Shown: positions 11,892 through 21,765, counted from the first letter of the stretch. The stretch: DNA of 64,000 bases from Ochromonas danica (GCA_015146655.1 VKHL01000097.1:42855-106854), one strand, 5' to 3'. Notes: a model not told the origin generated them from the sequence alone. Numbers and translations are program-made.

Positions 11892-12758
11892 CTATGTTGA
11901 GGGGAGCTCTGTCACTCGGTCACTGAGGCAGCTCTCGTCTCGCTTCTCTTCGCCCTCCGCAGACGACTCCGACTCCTCACGAACAACGTCGATGCGGTAG
12001 ATGCGATGGTTGTTGTCCAGCCAGTATGTCTTGGTGACGAGCATGTCCAGAGGCTTGGGGTACAGCTGGGGCTGCAAGAGGCGGGGCTGGCAGGCGCCTT
12101 CCTTCCCCAAGAAGAAGGCCTCCATGCAGCTCGAAGACAGCACGTGCACCTGGTCCTGCTGGTCCACGTACTGGTGGTTCGTCTCGTACAGGCGAGTGCC
12201 TCGCATGCGCGACAAAACGATAATTTGGCTGCCCGCTTCGTCCAGCGTCTGTCTGATCCCCACGTTCTTTATCTCCAGGACGAAGTCTGGCATGAGGTTG
12301 ACCTGCTCGAGCATTGGCGGCAGAATGCTCTGCAGGCCGAGCCAGCTGAGCACCTCTTGCCGCGTGAGGCTGAGGAAGTTCATGCGGCAGCTGGACACTC
12401 CGTAGCGAGAGAAGAACCCAGAGATCATCTCCGGCTCGCCCGAGTTGAGCGCGTTGGAGAACATCGTGGCCAGGCTGCGGCGGATGTCTGACTTGAGCAG
12501 GCGGGGAATGGGATGCGCTCGGCGCCACGCACGGCGCGTCTTGGGCTTCTTGCTCAAGTCCACTTCGTCACTCAATTCGCCACTTTCTGTTGAGGGATTG
12601 CAGCACTTGCGCTTCTGCAAAGAGGTGGAGGAGGAGGAGGAGGAGGGAGAGAGAGCCGAGGACTCGCAGTCACTGTAGATGTCCTCAGTCAGAAGGTCCA
12701 TGATAAAGCCCGAGAGCTCATCGTCCGCTTGATTCGAGGTCATATCGATCGAAATCAT
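11892..12758 (-). CDS. Unrecognised protein, possibly nuclear
   Basis: A 288-residue single-exon frame that I do not assign to a family. The N-terminus is acidic and serine-rich (about 1-60). A basic stretch follows near 68-82 (KKPKTRRAWRR) that could act as a nuclear localisation signal. The centre, about 85-265, reads like one folded globular domain with regular hydrophobic spacing, and the C-terminus is acidic and low complexity. An acidic tail, a basic patch and a compact domain resemble many protist transcription-related proteins, but no DNA-binding motif is visible. It is divergent from UBC13, with 283 bp between the start codons, so the two may share a promoter. Confidence 0.7.
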   Translation of the reverse strand: MISIDMTSNQADDELSGFIMDLLTEDIYSDCESSALSPSSSSSSTSLQKRKCCNPSTESGELSDEVDLSKKPKTRRAWRRAHPIPRLLKSDIRRSLATMFSNALNSGEPEMISGFFSRYGVSSCRMNFLSLTRQEVLSWLGLQSILPPMLEQVNLMPDFVLEIKNVGIRQTLDEAGSQIIVLSRMRGTRLYETNHQYVDQQDQVHVLSSSCMEAFFLGKEGACQPRLLQPQLYPKPLDMLVTKTYWLDNNHRIYRIDVVREESESSAEGEEKRDESCLSDRVTELPST

Positions 12759-13041
12759 CTGAAATCGTATTAATCAATGAGGCACATCGCCCACCGAACA
12801 CAGCCTTACTATTAATTAATTAATTAATTGCCAGGTGAGCATCTGCGCGGTGTGTGTTCCGTTTTCATTCCATGGTGGACAAGTTAACCATCTAGTCTAT
12901 TCCATGGAATGTATTGGGGAAGCCGTCTGCTGTGTTTGCTGGGTGGAGGCTTTCTTTGACTTCTCTCTCACAATCCAAACACATTTGACGTCCTTCCCTT
13001 CCCTTTTCTACTGCCTTCTTCCTTTTATTCTCCTCTAGAAG

Positions 13042-13765
13042 ATGGCTGTGGCGAACACTCGAATTAAGAAAGAGACGGAGCGGCTGCTGGCTGAGCCCGT
13101 CGAAGGCGTCAGCGCCACGCCCTACGAGGACAACACGCGGTACTTCAACGTGGCCATTGCGGGGCCCATCGACTCTCCCTACCAAGGTTAGTGCAGGACC
13201 TTCTCCCTCTCTCCCCTCGCTCAGCTGTCTGTCTGTCTGGCAGGCGGTCTGTTCCGTCTGGAGCTCTTCCTGCCCGCCGAGTACCCCATGGGCCCTCCCA
13301 AGGTGCGCTTCCTCACCAAGATCTACCACCCCAACATAGACAGGTAGACTTCACTTCCTCCTCTGCTCCTGCTCCTGCTCCACCCTCTAATGCCTCGCCG
13401 TTGTCTCTTCTCTCTCAGGCTGGGCAGGATCTGTCTGGACATCTTGAAGGACAAATGGTCTCCCGCTCTGCAGATCCGCACCGTGCTGCTCTCTATCCAG
13501 GTACTACCAGACCCTCTCCACTGCTCCTCCTCCTCCTTCCCTCTCTGACGTGTTCTGTGAAGGGTCTGCTGTCCGCCCCCAACCCTGACGATCCCCTCGA
13601 CAACAACGTGGCCGACCATTGGAAGCGCAACGAGGCCGACGCCGTCATCAAAGGTCAGTCAGTTAGTCCTCTGCCTCCCCTCCTCCTCCTGCCTGTCTGT
13701 GTCTATTCTGCTCACCTTCGCCTTCACTTGCAGCTCGAGAATGGACTCGCAAGTACGCGAGCTAA
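13042..13765 (+). CDS. UBC13: Ubiquitin-conjugating enzyme E2 N (UBC13)
   Basis: Five exons (13042-13186, 13244-13343, 13419-13500, 13563-13653, 13734-13765) encode 149 residues, close to the usual 150-153. The core is unmistakable: [16 protein letters not shown] with catalytic Cys87 in the same position as the human enzyme, then [17 protein letters not shown] and [14 protein letters not shown]13 pairs with a UEV partner to build K63-linked ubiquitin chains in DNA-damage tolerance and signalling; no UEV gene is visible here. Introns are 57-80 bp with pyrimidine-rich acceptors. A TCTAG acceptor-like site lies 3 bp before the ATG, so a 5'-UTR intron is possible. Confidence 0.97.
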
Positions 13766-13958
13766 GCGCCTGCCCTTCTCGCCCACTGCCGCTCCTCCCC
13801 AGCCCGCCTCCAGCCTGTCTAACCATTAACTCCTCCTCTTCTACTACCCTATCCTATCTTATCCTATCCTAGTCTAGCCTCACTGCTTCTCTCAGACATC
13901 TCGAGTCACCAACACATGAGAATCAATTGTTACTTACAAAGACAGAGAGAGCGACACA

Positions 13959-14510
13959 CTAATTGCCCAGCAGGTCGTAGTCGTCGACCTTGTCGTGGTA
14001 CTGCTGGATGGCTCGCTTGATGCGCGACGAGTCGACCCAAGTGACGAAGTCCTCGAAGGGCCGCGAGACCAGGAAGGCCGGGTCCGTCACCACCTGGGGA
14101 CCCACGCGCACGTGGCCCTGCTCTACCATAGTCGCCGCCTCCTTGATGCTCTGCGCCATCTTGCACTTAACCATGACCACCGGCAGGCGGCGCAGGCACA
14201 GGCGCGAGACGGTCAGTCGCTCGGCGGCGCTGAGGCTGCTGGTCTTGTCGATGAGGCCCAGCCCGTGCAGCTTCTGCAGCATCTGCTCGGAGATCTGCTG
14301 GCGCAGAGGGTCGTCCTGCTTCAAGTCCCTCAGCTTGGCCACGAGCTTCGTGACGAGGCCCACCACTTTGCTGTACTTGCTGTAGTCCTCGCGGTCTTGA
14401 AGGCGGAACTTGCGAATGACCTGCGCCTCGCGGAGGTTTTGGTCTTCCTTCCAATTGAAGAAGTCGACCTTCTTCAAGAGCTTCTTCTCGTGATGCTTGA
14501 GGACGCGCAT
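13959..14510 (-). CDS. IMP3: U3 snoRNP protein IMP3 (S4-domain, uS4-like)
   Basis: A single-exon gene of 183 residues, the same length as IMP3 elsewhere. The N-terminus has the family motif HHEKKLLKKVDFFNW. The S4 RNA-binding domain carries MVEQGHVRVGP and VTDPAFLVSRPFEDFVTWVD, followed by SSRIKRAIQQY and a short acidic end. IMP3 joins IMP4 and MPP10 in the small-subunit processome and helps pair U3 snoRNA with pre-rRNA in the nucleolus. The ATG chosen matches the conserved N-terminus exactly. It is divergent from the SH3-FKBP gene, with 179 bp between the two start codons. Confidence 0.95.
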   Translation of the reverse strand: MRVLKHHEKKLLKKVDFFNWKEDQNLREAQVIRKFRLQDREDYSKYSKVVGLVTKLVAKLRDLKQDDPLRQQISEQMLQKLHGLGLIDKTSSLSAAERLTVSRLCLRRLPVVMVKCKMAQSIKEAATMVEQGHVRVGPQVVTDPAFLVSRPFEDFVTWVDSSRIKRAIQQYHDKVDDYDLLGN

Positions 14511-14689
14511 GGACTCTTCGATGACTGATGGCTGGGCGGTGAGAGAGAGAGGAGCCAGAGGGACAGATTTGGCTATCTGGCTTTGGCTGTTTGGCTATCT
14601 GGTCTCTCCCGCGCAATAACAATCTCTCCTAAGGCTCAAAGCGCATCGCATTTCTGCATCTTCGCGCTGTCAGCCTCTCAGCAGTGACC
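14511..14689. promoter_or_regulatory. Divergent promoter region, IMP3 / SH3-FKBP
   Basis: These 179 bp separate two start codons on opposite strands and must serve both genes. They contain TCCCGCGCAATA near 14607-14618. The same 12 bases occur in the divergent promoter at 33081-33383. Direct CTGGCT/GGCTATCTGG repeats are also present. Confidence 0.55.
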
Positions 14690-15815
14690 ATGGCAGAAGA
14701 ATATGAAGTGCTCTATGACTGGGAGCCTGAGGTGAGCCTGTCCGCACTCTTCTTTTCTCTTTCCTACGCGCCGTTGACTGTTGGATACGCTGGGGCAGAA
14801 CCCAGAAGACCTGCGGCTCTTCGCGGGCGAGACCATCGTGGTCTTGCAGACCTATGACCACGGCTGGTGGCTGGGGTCTGTGGACCGCGAGGGAGAGGTG
14901 ATGAAGGGCTACTTCCCCAGGAATTACGTCAAGCCGCTGCCCAGGCGAGTGGCTCCCCCCGCGCCGCGCCCGCCGCCTCGCCCGCTCTCCCTCGCCGCCA
15001 CTCCCTTGGACGTGGGCAAGGTGGCTGCCTCGGTGGCTGCTCTCTCGGTGAGGGAGGAGAAGGCGGCGGCGGAGCAGGAGGAGGGCAGGGCGAGGCCTTT
15101 CTCGATCAAGTCGCTGCCCGCCTTCGACCACCTCATGGAGAAGGGCTTCTCCGTGGAGATCGACGGAGCCTCTCCCAGTGGCAGTGGCAGTGGCAGTGCA
15201 GAGAGTGAGGCAGGCCCAGTCCTCCCTCGCCGCGGCCAGGAAGTCTCTGTGGACTGCGTGGCGCTGCTGTGGGACGGCGCGCACAGCTCGGCGAAGGAGT
15301 TCACCGCGGGGCCTCTGCGCTTCAAGCTGGGCAAGCAAGCCGTGGTGCCGGGTCTCGAGGCGGCTCTCTACTCCATCCCCGTGGGGCGGTCGGCCACAGT
15401 GACGTGCTCCCCGAGCATGGCCTACGGCAGCGCCGGCTGTCCGCCTCTCGTGCCGCCCAACGCCTTCGTCGTCTTTCTGCTCACTTTGCAGGCCGTGAGA
15501 GAGCCAGACGAGGGAGAAGAAGAAGCTGTTCCCCAGGCGCCGGCGGGTATTTTCGTGTCCGATCTGCCTCAGGCGCGACGAGCTTCGCTGCAGCGCAAGA
15601 GAGACCGCCTGGTGCTATCCTCCTCCTCCTCCTCCGCTGCCCAGCAGTCTGGCTTTGCTTTCCCTGACGACGCGGCAGCTGGGACTTCTGCCTCTGGTGA
15701 TGCCTCGGCTGTGCCTCCTCCTCCTCCTCTCCCCGCCCAGCCCGCGCCTTCTCTCCCTCCCTCCCCACCTGAACAACAACTTCAAGCTGACGCCCCCGAG
15801 CCTTCAGCTGTTTAG
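14690..15815 (+). CDS. SH3 domain fused to FKBP-type isomerase domain
   Basis: Exon 1 (14690-14731) and exon 2 (14799-15815) are joined by a 67-bp intron inside the SH3 domain and give 352 residues. Residues about 4-62 form an SH3 domain: ALYDY-type start VLYDWEPE, then the aromatic GWWLGS and GYFPRNYV. Residues about 158-246 are FKBP-like: FKLGKQAVVPGLEAAL, SIPVG, AYGSAGCPPLVPPNAFVVF. Compared with FKBP12, the Tyr26, Phe36/Asp37, Phe46 and Trp59 positions look substituted while Tyr82 and Phe99 are kept, so isomerase activity may be weak or lost. The C-terminus (about 250-352) is low complexity and proline/serine-rich. A cytosolic scaffold that recruits proline-rich partners is the simplest reading. 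Confidence 0.88.
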
Positions 15816-16011
15816 CCTCTCATGCTACAGTGTGCTGAGTGCTCTCTGTTTTAGATCTGCTTCCTTGTTGTAACTATTCTATCCCGCACATCATCGTCAA
15901 ACATTACCGTTAGACCATACAGCTACTGTACACTACACACTACCTACACTCTACACTACCTACACTCTACAGTGCTCTACATGACCAGCTAGCTAGCTAG
16001 CTAGCTCTAAG
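15816..16011. other. Short convergent gap with CTAG repeats
   Basis: This is the 3' flank shared by the SH3-FKBP gene and the convergent kelch-like gene. It contains TACACTCTACACTACC repeats and a (GCTA)n run near 15988-16008. No gene is seen. Confidence 0.6.
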
Positions 16012-17812
16012 TTAGTCGAAGTAGAGGCGAGAGGCAAACAGCGTCATGAGCAGCGATGCCAAAGCGACGGGCAAAGCGCGAAGAAGCGGAGCGCTCGAGT
16101 CGGTGCCGATGTATGTTTGGCAGTTGGTGCCTGTGTAGGTGGAGTTACAAACACAACCAGAGGACGAGCAGGAGCCCCTGTAATCATTGTCAATCATGAG
16201 ATAAGGAAGGAGGAGGAGGAGGAGGAGGAAGTCACTCACTGTCCGTTGCAGACCACGCCGCTGATGTCGCAGAAAAGTCCGTCGAGGCTGCGGAAAGTTT
16301 CGGCTGACATGTCTCCCCCGCCTGTGAAGTCCCCCGCGATCAGAATGAAGTCTCCAGGATACTACCACACAACAATAACAATGACAATAACAATGACAAT
16401 GACGTTGAGCAACGGCTAGCTAGCATGACAGAGTGAGGACTAGCTGACTAACTGACTAACTAGCTGACTAACTGACCTTCTCCTTGGTGGTGAAGTTGAA
16501 GGAGTGCACAGAGAGGCCCCACTTGCCCAGGTGGGCGTTGGCGCTGTCGACAGTCGTGGCGGACCATTCCTGCGAGGAATAGAAGGGCACCGTGGAGGTT
16601 CCTCCGCCCTCCTCGTAGGAGATCTTGACCCAAGTCATGCCGTCCCTCGACCAGTACGCGTCAGCATATCCAGACATGGAAGTCACGCGCTTCGGGCTGG
16701 CCGTGGAGTATCCGATGTATCCTCCTCCGAATACATAGATCTTCGGGGGCTCTGCAGTGCTTTTCAAAGGAATGTCGATACAGGCGTTGTCTGCGTGCAT
16801 GACGGCCATGCCAAACCAGGCACGACCGCTGATGGCCGAGCTGTTCAACTTCGTCCATGTCCTGCCATCGTAGCTCTCCCAGCTGTCCCCTCGGCAATAG
16901 AATCCGTCATAGGCAGAGGCGTTGGCGCCGTAGTTGAGCCATCCGCCATACCCACCCAGCAACACCAAGCGCTCCTTGCCGTCAGAATAGGTCTGCGAGG
17001 AGGAGTCCCAGTAGCACTGAGAGACCAGCCCAGCGCCCACTCGGGGGGACCAGGGAGCGTCTGGCAGGCGAGTCCAGTTGAGTGAGTAGGTGTAGTTCGA
17101 GTACAGAGAGCGAGTGAGCGGCGCCACGCGGCTGACTTTCGTCACGTTGTTGAGCATCCAGACCTCGTTGTTCAGCGGCGTGCCGCCCATCATCCAGAGC
17201 TTTTCTTTGAAGATCGCCGTCGCATGCCAAGCACGCGCAGACCACGGAGCCGTCCCCGCATACCTACCGCAGACCAGTCGTCAAATTGCCAACGCGGAGG
17301 AGGAGCAGGAGGAGGAGGAGGTTGACTTACAGCCAGTTGTTGCCGTTCTCGGTGACCCAGAGGTCGTTGGAGGGGAAGGGCGAGAAGCCGCCCATGAGGA
17401 CCATGAGGTCGTCCACGCCGTCGCCGTCGATGTCCACGGCGTCCAGACTGTGTCCGTACCTCTCGAACCACGGAGCGATGGATCCCGGCTGCACCACGTC
17501 AATGTTCTGCGCGTAGAAGTCCCCCGTGAGAGAAGTCTCCTGCACCCACGTGGCGCCATCGGAACTCTTCCAGACGTCCGCCACCTTGTAGGAAGAGTCC
17601 AGGTTGTACTTGGTGTAGGAGTTGGTGCGTCCGCCCGTCACCCAAATCTTGCCCTTGAAGATGCACGAGGCGTGAGCGTTGCGGCCGGAGAATTTGACGC
17701 CATCGGGACTGGGCAAGTCGTCCCAGCAGGAAGACGTCGTGGGCGTGCCTGCGATGTGGATGAGATGGTGGAGGAAGAGACAGAGACAGAGACAGTGTAC
17801 GAGAGACTTCAT
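16012..17812 (-). CDS. Secreted kelch-like / EGF-like cell-surface protein
   Basis: Four exons read on the minus strand (17812-17331, 17263-16477, 16361-16240, 16177-16012) give 518 residues. The start at 17812 puts a clear signal peptide at the N-terminus (MKSLVHCLCLCLFLHHL); an upstream in-frame ATG at 17884 would hide it. The body has several kelch-type blades ending in VTGGR, LMGGF, MMGGT, LLGGYGG and VFGGGY. One segment, DIDGDGVDDLMV, resembles an FG-GAP or calcium-binding loop. Near 455-485 sits an EGF-like cysteine cluster (CSSSGCVCN, TGTNC). The end is hydrophobic (ALPVALASLLMTLF), giving a single membrane anchor or a GPI signal. It is probably a cell-surface adhesion or coat protein; the ligand is unknown. 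Intron 2 (115 bp) contains CTAACTGA repeats. Confidence 0.85.
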
Positions 17813-18027
17813 GCTCTTCTTCTTCCAGCAAGGAAGCCAACCTTCCCCATTCGATTCCAATTCCATCGCATTCCACAGCAGCACAGCGAAACCGCAACCG
17901 CAGCAGGAGAAGCGCGTTTCTCTTTGCTATCGCGTTTCTATGCTTTATCATCGCGTTTCTTGTCAGCGGCAGCGCGGCGAGTGAGAAAATCAAAAACGAA
18001 AACCAAAACATCGAAACAAGAAATACG
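17813..18027. promoter_or_regulatory. Divergent promoter with three CGCGTTTCT boxes
   Basis: The 215 bp between the start codons of the kelch-like gene and the CHTOP-like gene hold CGCGTTTCT three times on the plus strand, at 17913-17921, 17931-17939 and 17952-17960. The spacing is about two DNA turns. The related palindrome AAGAAACGCGTTTCTT occurs upstream of the SCLT1-like gene. This suggests a bound factor, not a chance repeat. Confidence 0.55.
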
Positions 18028-18687
18028 ATGAGCGGCAAGCTGAGCGAACGATTTGCTTCTTTGAAGCCCGCTACCCCTCCACAGTCCGCGGGAGGTCGAG
18101 GCGGCGGCAAGCCCTCTCCTCGCGATAACCGCGTGAGCAGTCGCATTGCGGCGCAGAAGGCTCAGCGCTCCTCGCAGACGCAAAGCCGACGAGGACTCGT
18201 CACCGTCCCTCCTGCTGCTGGTACCACTTCCAGAGGAAATGCCCCTCGAGGAAAAGGAAACGCAGCCAAGACAGTCCGCAGGCCAAGAGGTACCCGTCCC
18301 CCCCCCCTGTACCCCCTGTACCCCCTAATACACACAGACCCCCTCATGACTCACTCTTTCTCTCTTCTGCAGTGGAGGGAAAGGGTCGCCCTGCCAAGGC
18401 GAAGGGCGGCAACAAGCGCCAGCCCAAGAAGAAAGTCTCGCAGGAAGACCTCGACAAGGAGATGGACAGCTGTGAGCCTCCCCCTCCTCCTCCACCTTCT
18501 CCTCCTCCTGCTTATCTCACTGGTTCGCCTGTCACGTGACACAGACTGGTTCGCCGCGGGCAAGGGTCCCAACCCTGAGGTGGTCTCTCTGGACCGCGAG
18601 ATGGATGACTACTTCAAGACCCGCAGCACTACCTTGGAGGTGACAGCGCCTGCTGAGAGCGCGGCTATGGAGACAACCACGAACTGA
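18028..18687 (+). CDS. CHTOP/FoP-like mRNA-export adaptor
   Basis: Three exons (18028-18289, 18373-18471, 18545-18687) give 167 residues. The N-terminus, KLSERFASL, resembles the SLNERF box at the start of CHTOP. The middle is basic and rich in R, G, S and P. The C-terminus has the duplicated acidic motif of the FoP family, LDKEMDSYW near 120 and LDREMDDYF near 140. In animals this module binds the helicase UAP56/DDX39B and couples mRNA processing to export within TREX. An ALYREF- or UIF-type adaptor carrying the same C-terminal motif is an alternative, but no RRM domain is present. An 11-bp direct repeat (ACTGGTTCGCC) spans the end of intron 2 and the start of exon 3. Confidence 0.75.
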   Translation: MSGKLSERFASLKPATPPQSAGGRGGGKPSPRDNRVSSRIAAQKAQRSSQTQSRRGLVTVPPAAGTTSRGNAPRGKGNAAKTVRRPRGTRPPPLYPLYPLIHTDPLMTHSFSLLQWRERVALPRRRAATSASPRRKSRRKTSTRRWTAVSLPLLLHLLLLLLISLVRLSRDTDWFAAGKGPNPEVVSLDREMDDYFKTRSTTLEVTAPAESAAMETTTN

Positions 18688-18903
18688 TCTAGCCGTTAGA
18701 ACTACCAGACTTTTATGGACACCCACGCAGACATACACGATCTTATCGTGAGTCATCTATGCTTTAAATTACTTCCTCTACCATCCCATCCCATCGAACC
18801 CATCCCTTGGTATTCACCGTTGCGATGGGTTGATGATGCAATGTTGATTACATTATCAACACCTAACATAGACCGTTATGCCTTCCAACACTAACAGCAA
18901 CCC

Positions 18904-18943
18904 AGATATTTAGAATCTGGAACTTTAGATATTTAGAATCTGG
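18904..18943 (+). repeat. 23-bp direct repeat upstream of cereblon
   Basis: AGATATTTAGAATCTGG occurs at 18904-18920 and again at 18927-18943, with a further partial TATTTAGAAC just after. It ends about 60 bp before the cereblon ATG, so it could be a promoter element or a small tandem duplication. Confidence 0.6.
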
Positions 18944-19001
18944 GTATTTAGAACTCAGCCATCCTGGCCAAAGGGTACAGTGCATGTAGCCCAGCTGGAC
19001 G

Positions 19002-20676
19002 ATGACGACTATCGCCTCCCTGCCCGAGCCCGCGAGTCACAGCTACCTTGGAGGACATCTGGAAGACGTGCGGAGCGGTGACCAGCTGGTTCCAGGCGAG
19101 GTGTACGATCTCCTGCTGCTGCCCCTCGAGGGCGTCGTGCTCTTCCCCGGCGAGACGCTTCCCCTGCGAGTGCGTCAGAGAGAACTTGTGCAGCTGCTGT
19201 CACTAGAAGGCGGCTCGCAGGCGAGAGAGGGCGTGCAGCGCGTGGGCGTGGTGGATCTGATCTGCTCGCGTGGCCGGCACTCCCTGCGCCGCCTGGGCAC
19301 CACCATAGAGGTGCGCGCGAGGGCCCCGCACATGCCGCAGCAGGAGGAGGAGGAGGAGCTGCTCTGCGTGTCGAGAGGAAAGCAGCGCTTCGAAGTGCTT
19401 TCCTTCCAGATTGGACGCGCCGTGAAGGCGAGCGTGCGTGTGCTGGAGGAAGCGCTTCCTCGCCGCCGCCATTCCTCGCTGCCCATCGCCTCCTGCTGCG
19501 ACGCCATCCCTCGCCTCGCCTACGAGGCCTGCGACCCTCACAGACTTGCTCGCAGGGCATACGACCTCGCCGTCGCCTCTCTCAGTCAACAGGTATTACC
19601 CACCTATGCCATCCCATCCCATCCCATCCTATCCCTTGCCATCTGATGTTGTCATGCAATGCGCGGCAAAGGACTTGGGCCCAGTGTGGCGGCGATGGGG
19701 TCCTCAGCCTGACGACGGCATCTACGGCGCCGAGGCCGACCCCTTGGCCTTCTCGTACTTCTTGGCAGGCAATCTGCCCGTCGCCTCCGCCGCCCTTCAC
19801 AGCCTCCTTCGCGCCTCCTCTGCCACCCATCGCCTCAGGCTGGCGATGGAGCTGTTGGTGGCAGGCCGCGAGAAGCATCTGGCTTGTGTCCGCTGCGCAC
19901 AGCGCCTGGCCTCGTGCTCTGCGCTGGTCAACGTGCCGGGGGCGGAGGGAGTGGCGGGCGCTTACGTCAATCCGCATGGCGTGGTGCATCAGACGATCAC
20001 TGTGCGCCAACTGCTGCCGCAGACTTCAATCACTCTAGAGGGCTCGGCCTGCGCCAGAGACAGTTGGTTCCCTGGCTATGCCTGGACCATTCTCTACTGC
20101 GGCAGATGTGGCAATCATCTCGGCTGGAGGTTCACGGCTCTTCGCAGACAGCAGACGGCGCGATCGCTGCGGTCAGAAGCGGAAGAAGAGCGCCTGAGAG
20201 ATCGCCTTGTCTTGGATTGGCTGCAGAGCGCGGGATTGACTCCCGAGGCTTTGTCTTCTGTCCGCGCGGGATCTTTCATCGAACAGACGCGACAGGCTGT
20301 AATGGAAATCATGCAGTCTTCCTCACTTCCAACAACGGAGGATGACCACGAGGAAGAGGAGGAGGAGGAGGAGCAAGAAGGGGAAATGAGTGAGTCCCAC
20401 ACTGTGGACACTGAGGACGAGCACTCTGTCTGGGAAGATGTTGACGATGACCACACACATTCAGATAACTCGGTGGATGATGACGATGATGACCACACGC
20501 ATTCAGAGCCTTCTCTCATGACTGCAGCGGTAGAGGAGGGTCAGCAAGCCTCCAGCCTGGTCGAGTTCTGGTGAGTCAGTCTTTCCTTCTTCCCGCTGCT
20601 TCTGTCGCTCTGAAGTGCTAACACAGCATGTTGTCTTGCCAGGGGTCTTCGTCGAGCTGCTCTCACCGAGGTCTAG
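19002..20676 (+). CDS. CRBN: Cereblon (LON + CULT domains)
   Basis: Three exons (19002-19592, 19672-20570, 20643-20676) give 507 residues. The LON-like domain spans about 35-200, beginning LLLLPLEGVVLFPGETLPL. The CULT domain follows, with zinc pairs CVRC (near 266) and CGRC (near 340), AYVNPHG, and the ligand cage SWFPGYAWT plus GWRF, so all three cage tryptophans are kept. The residue after AWT is isoleucine, matching the mouse rather than the human drug-site residue. Human His378 appears to be Asp here. The final helix motif FWGLRRAAL is encoded across intron 2 into a tiny last exon, yet it is separated from GWRF by about 140 mostly acidic residues that are absent from animal proteins. Cereblon is a substrate receptor of CRL4 ubiquitin ligases. 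Confidence 0.95.
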
Positions 20677-21765
20677 AGCTTCTTGTTGCCTGAGAGGTTG
20701 ACCAACCATTGGCCATCACTGTTGGCCTTCACCATCTACATCAGAGACATCAGAGACAGACAGAGAGGTCTGGCATTGCTTGACTACACATCGCAACACT
20801 TCTCCCAGTCTAACTGTGCGAGGAAGAGAAGAGTAACGGGGAAATGCAACACTAGCTTTGGCTATGGACAACATAACAACACTGTTACTGCTAACACTGT
20901 TACTGCTAACACTGTTAGTGCAGCAACTGGTACAGTACAGTACAGCATGCAGCATACTGAAGAGGCTCTGTCAGATATGACTGTGTAGCATCATGGCCCT
21001 GCTGCTCCCAATCCTGCCTAATCATATCTACTGGTCTAGTCTAGTCTAGTACTGTACTGTCTATACTGAGCAGGAGAACAAAGAGCGTGCAGTCTACACA
21101 AACTAGTAATGATTCTTTCTTATAATATCATCATCTTTGTGACCTCTCGCATAGAAGATGGGAGCGATGAAGATCCCCGCTAGTTATGTTACATGCTCAT
21201 AGGTGAACAATTCAAATTGATGGACAATGCACTAGACCACCAGACCACAGACATGATATGATATGTCAGATGTCAGACATTGTACATTGTGCCATAGTGT
21301 TCTAAACTGCCTCATATTGACAATCGTTTCCATCGACGACATGTTCCTCACAGCGAAGTTTGAACATTCCCCGGCAAAGACCCCACACACGACAACCTTC
21401 TTACTTGCTTGAACAATTGAACAACACTTAGACAGCCTGGGAAAAGCTTTTGCTACTCTGCTGGTACTACTACTCTGACTCTACTGCTACTACAACTAGA
21501 CTATCAATAGAAGTTAACTAGTTACGCAGCAGGAGACACCAAACATATTGTTGTGTTGCGTGTGGATCGAAAGCCGTCTAGTTTGATTTATTTCTCAGGA
21601 AATGAGACTTTTCCTCAGCACATCTTCTTCAAGCACATTGTTCTGCTGCATTGTGAAAGATTCCTGCCCTTCACTTCTTCACAATCAAATCAATCGCCAG
21701 CCAGCCAGTCCCACTGCCTTTGGCTGCCTTGACTGTTGAACACTACTCACACTAGCTTAAAGAAG
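20677..21765. other. Intergenic region, no gene seen
   Basis: This stretch is 1.1 kb with stop-rich frames. Small tandem repeats include (CACTGTTACTGCTAA)-type units at about 20878-20920 and CTAGT runs near 21035. The right end should contain the promoter of the aldo-keto reductase. Confidence 0.6.

Noticed and set aside
17813-17884. Upstream start (17884) for the kelch-like protein
   Set aside because: It would place 24 polar residues before a clear signal peptide; the ATG at 17812 is preferred.
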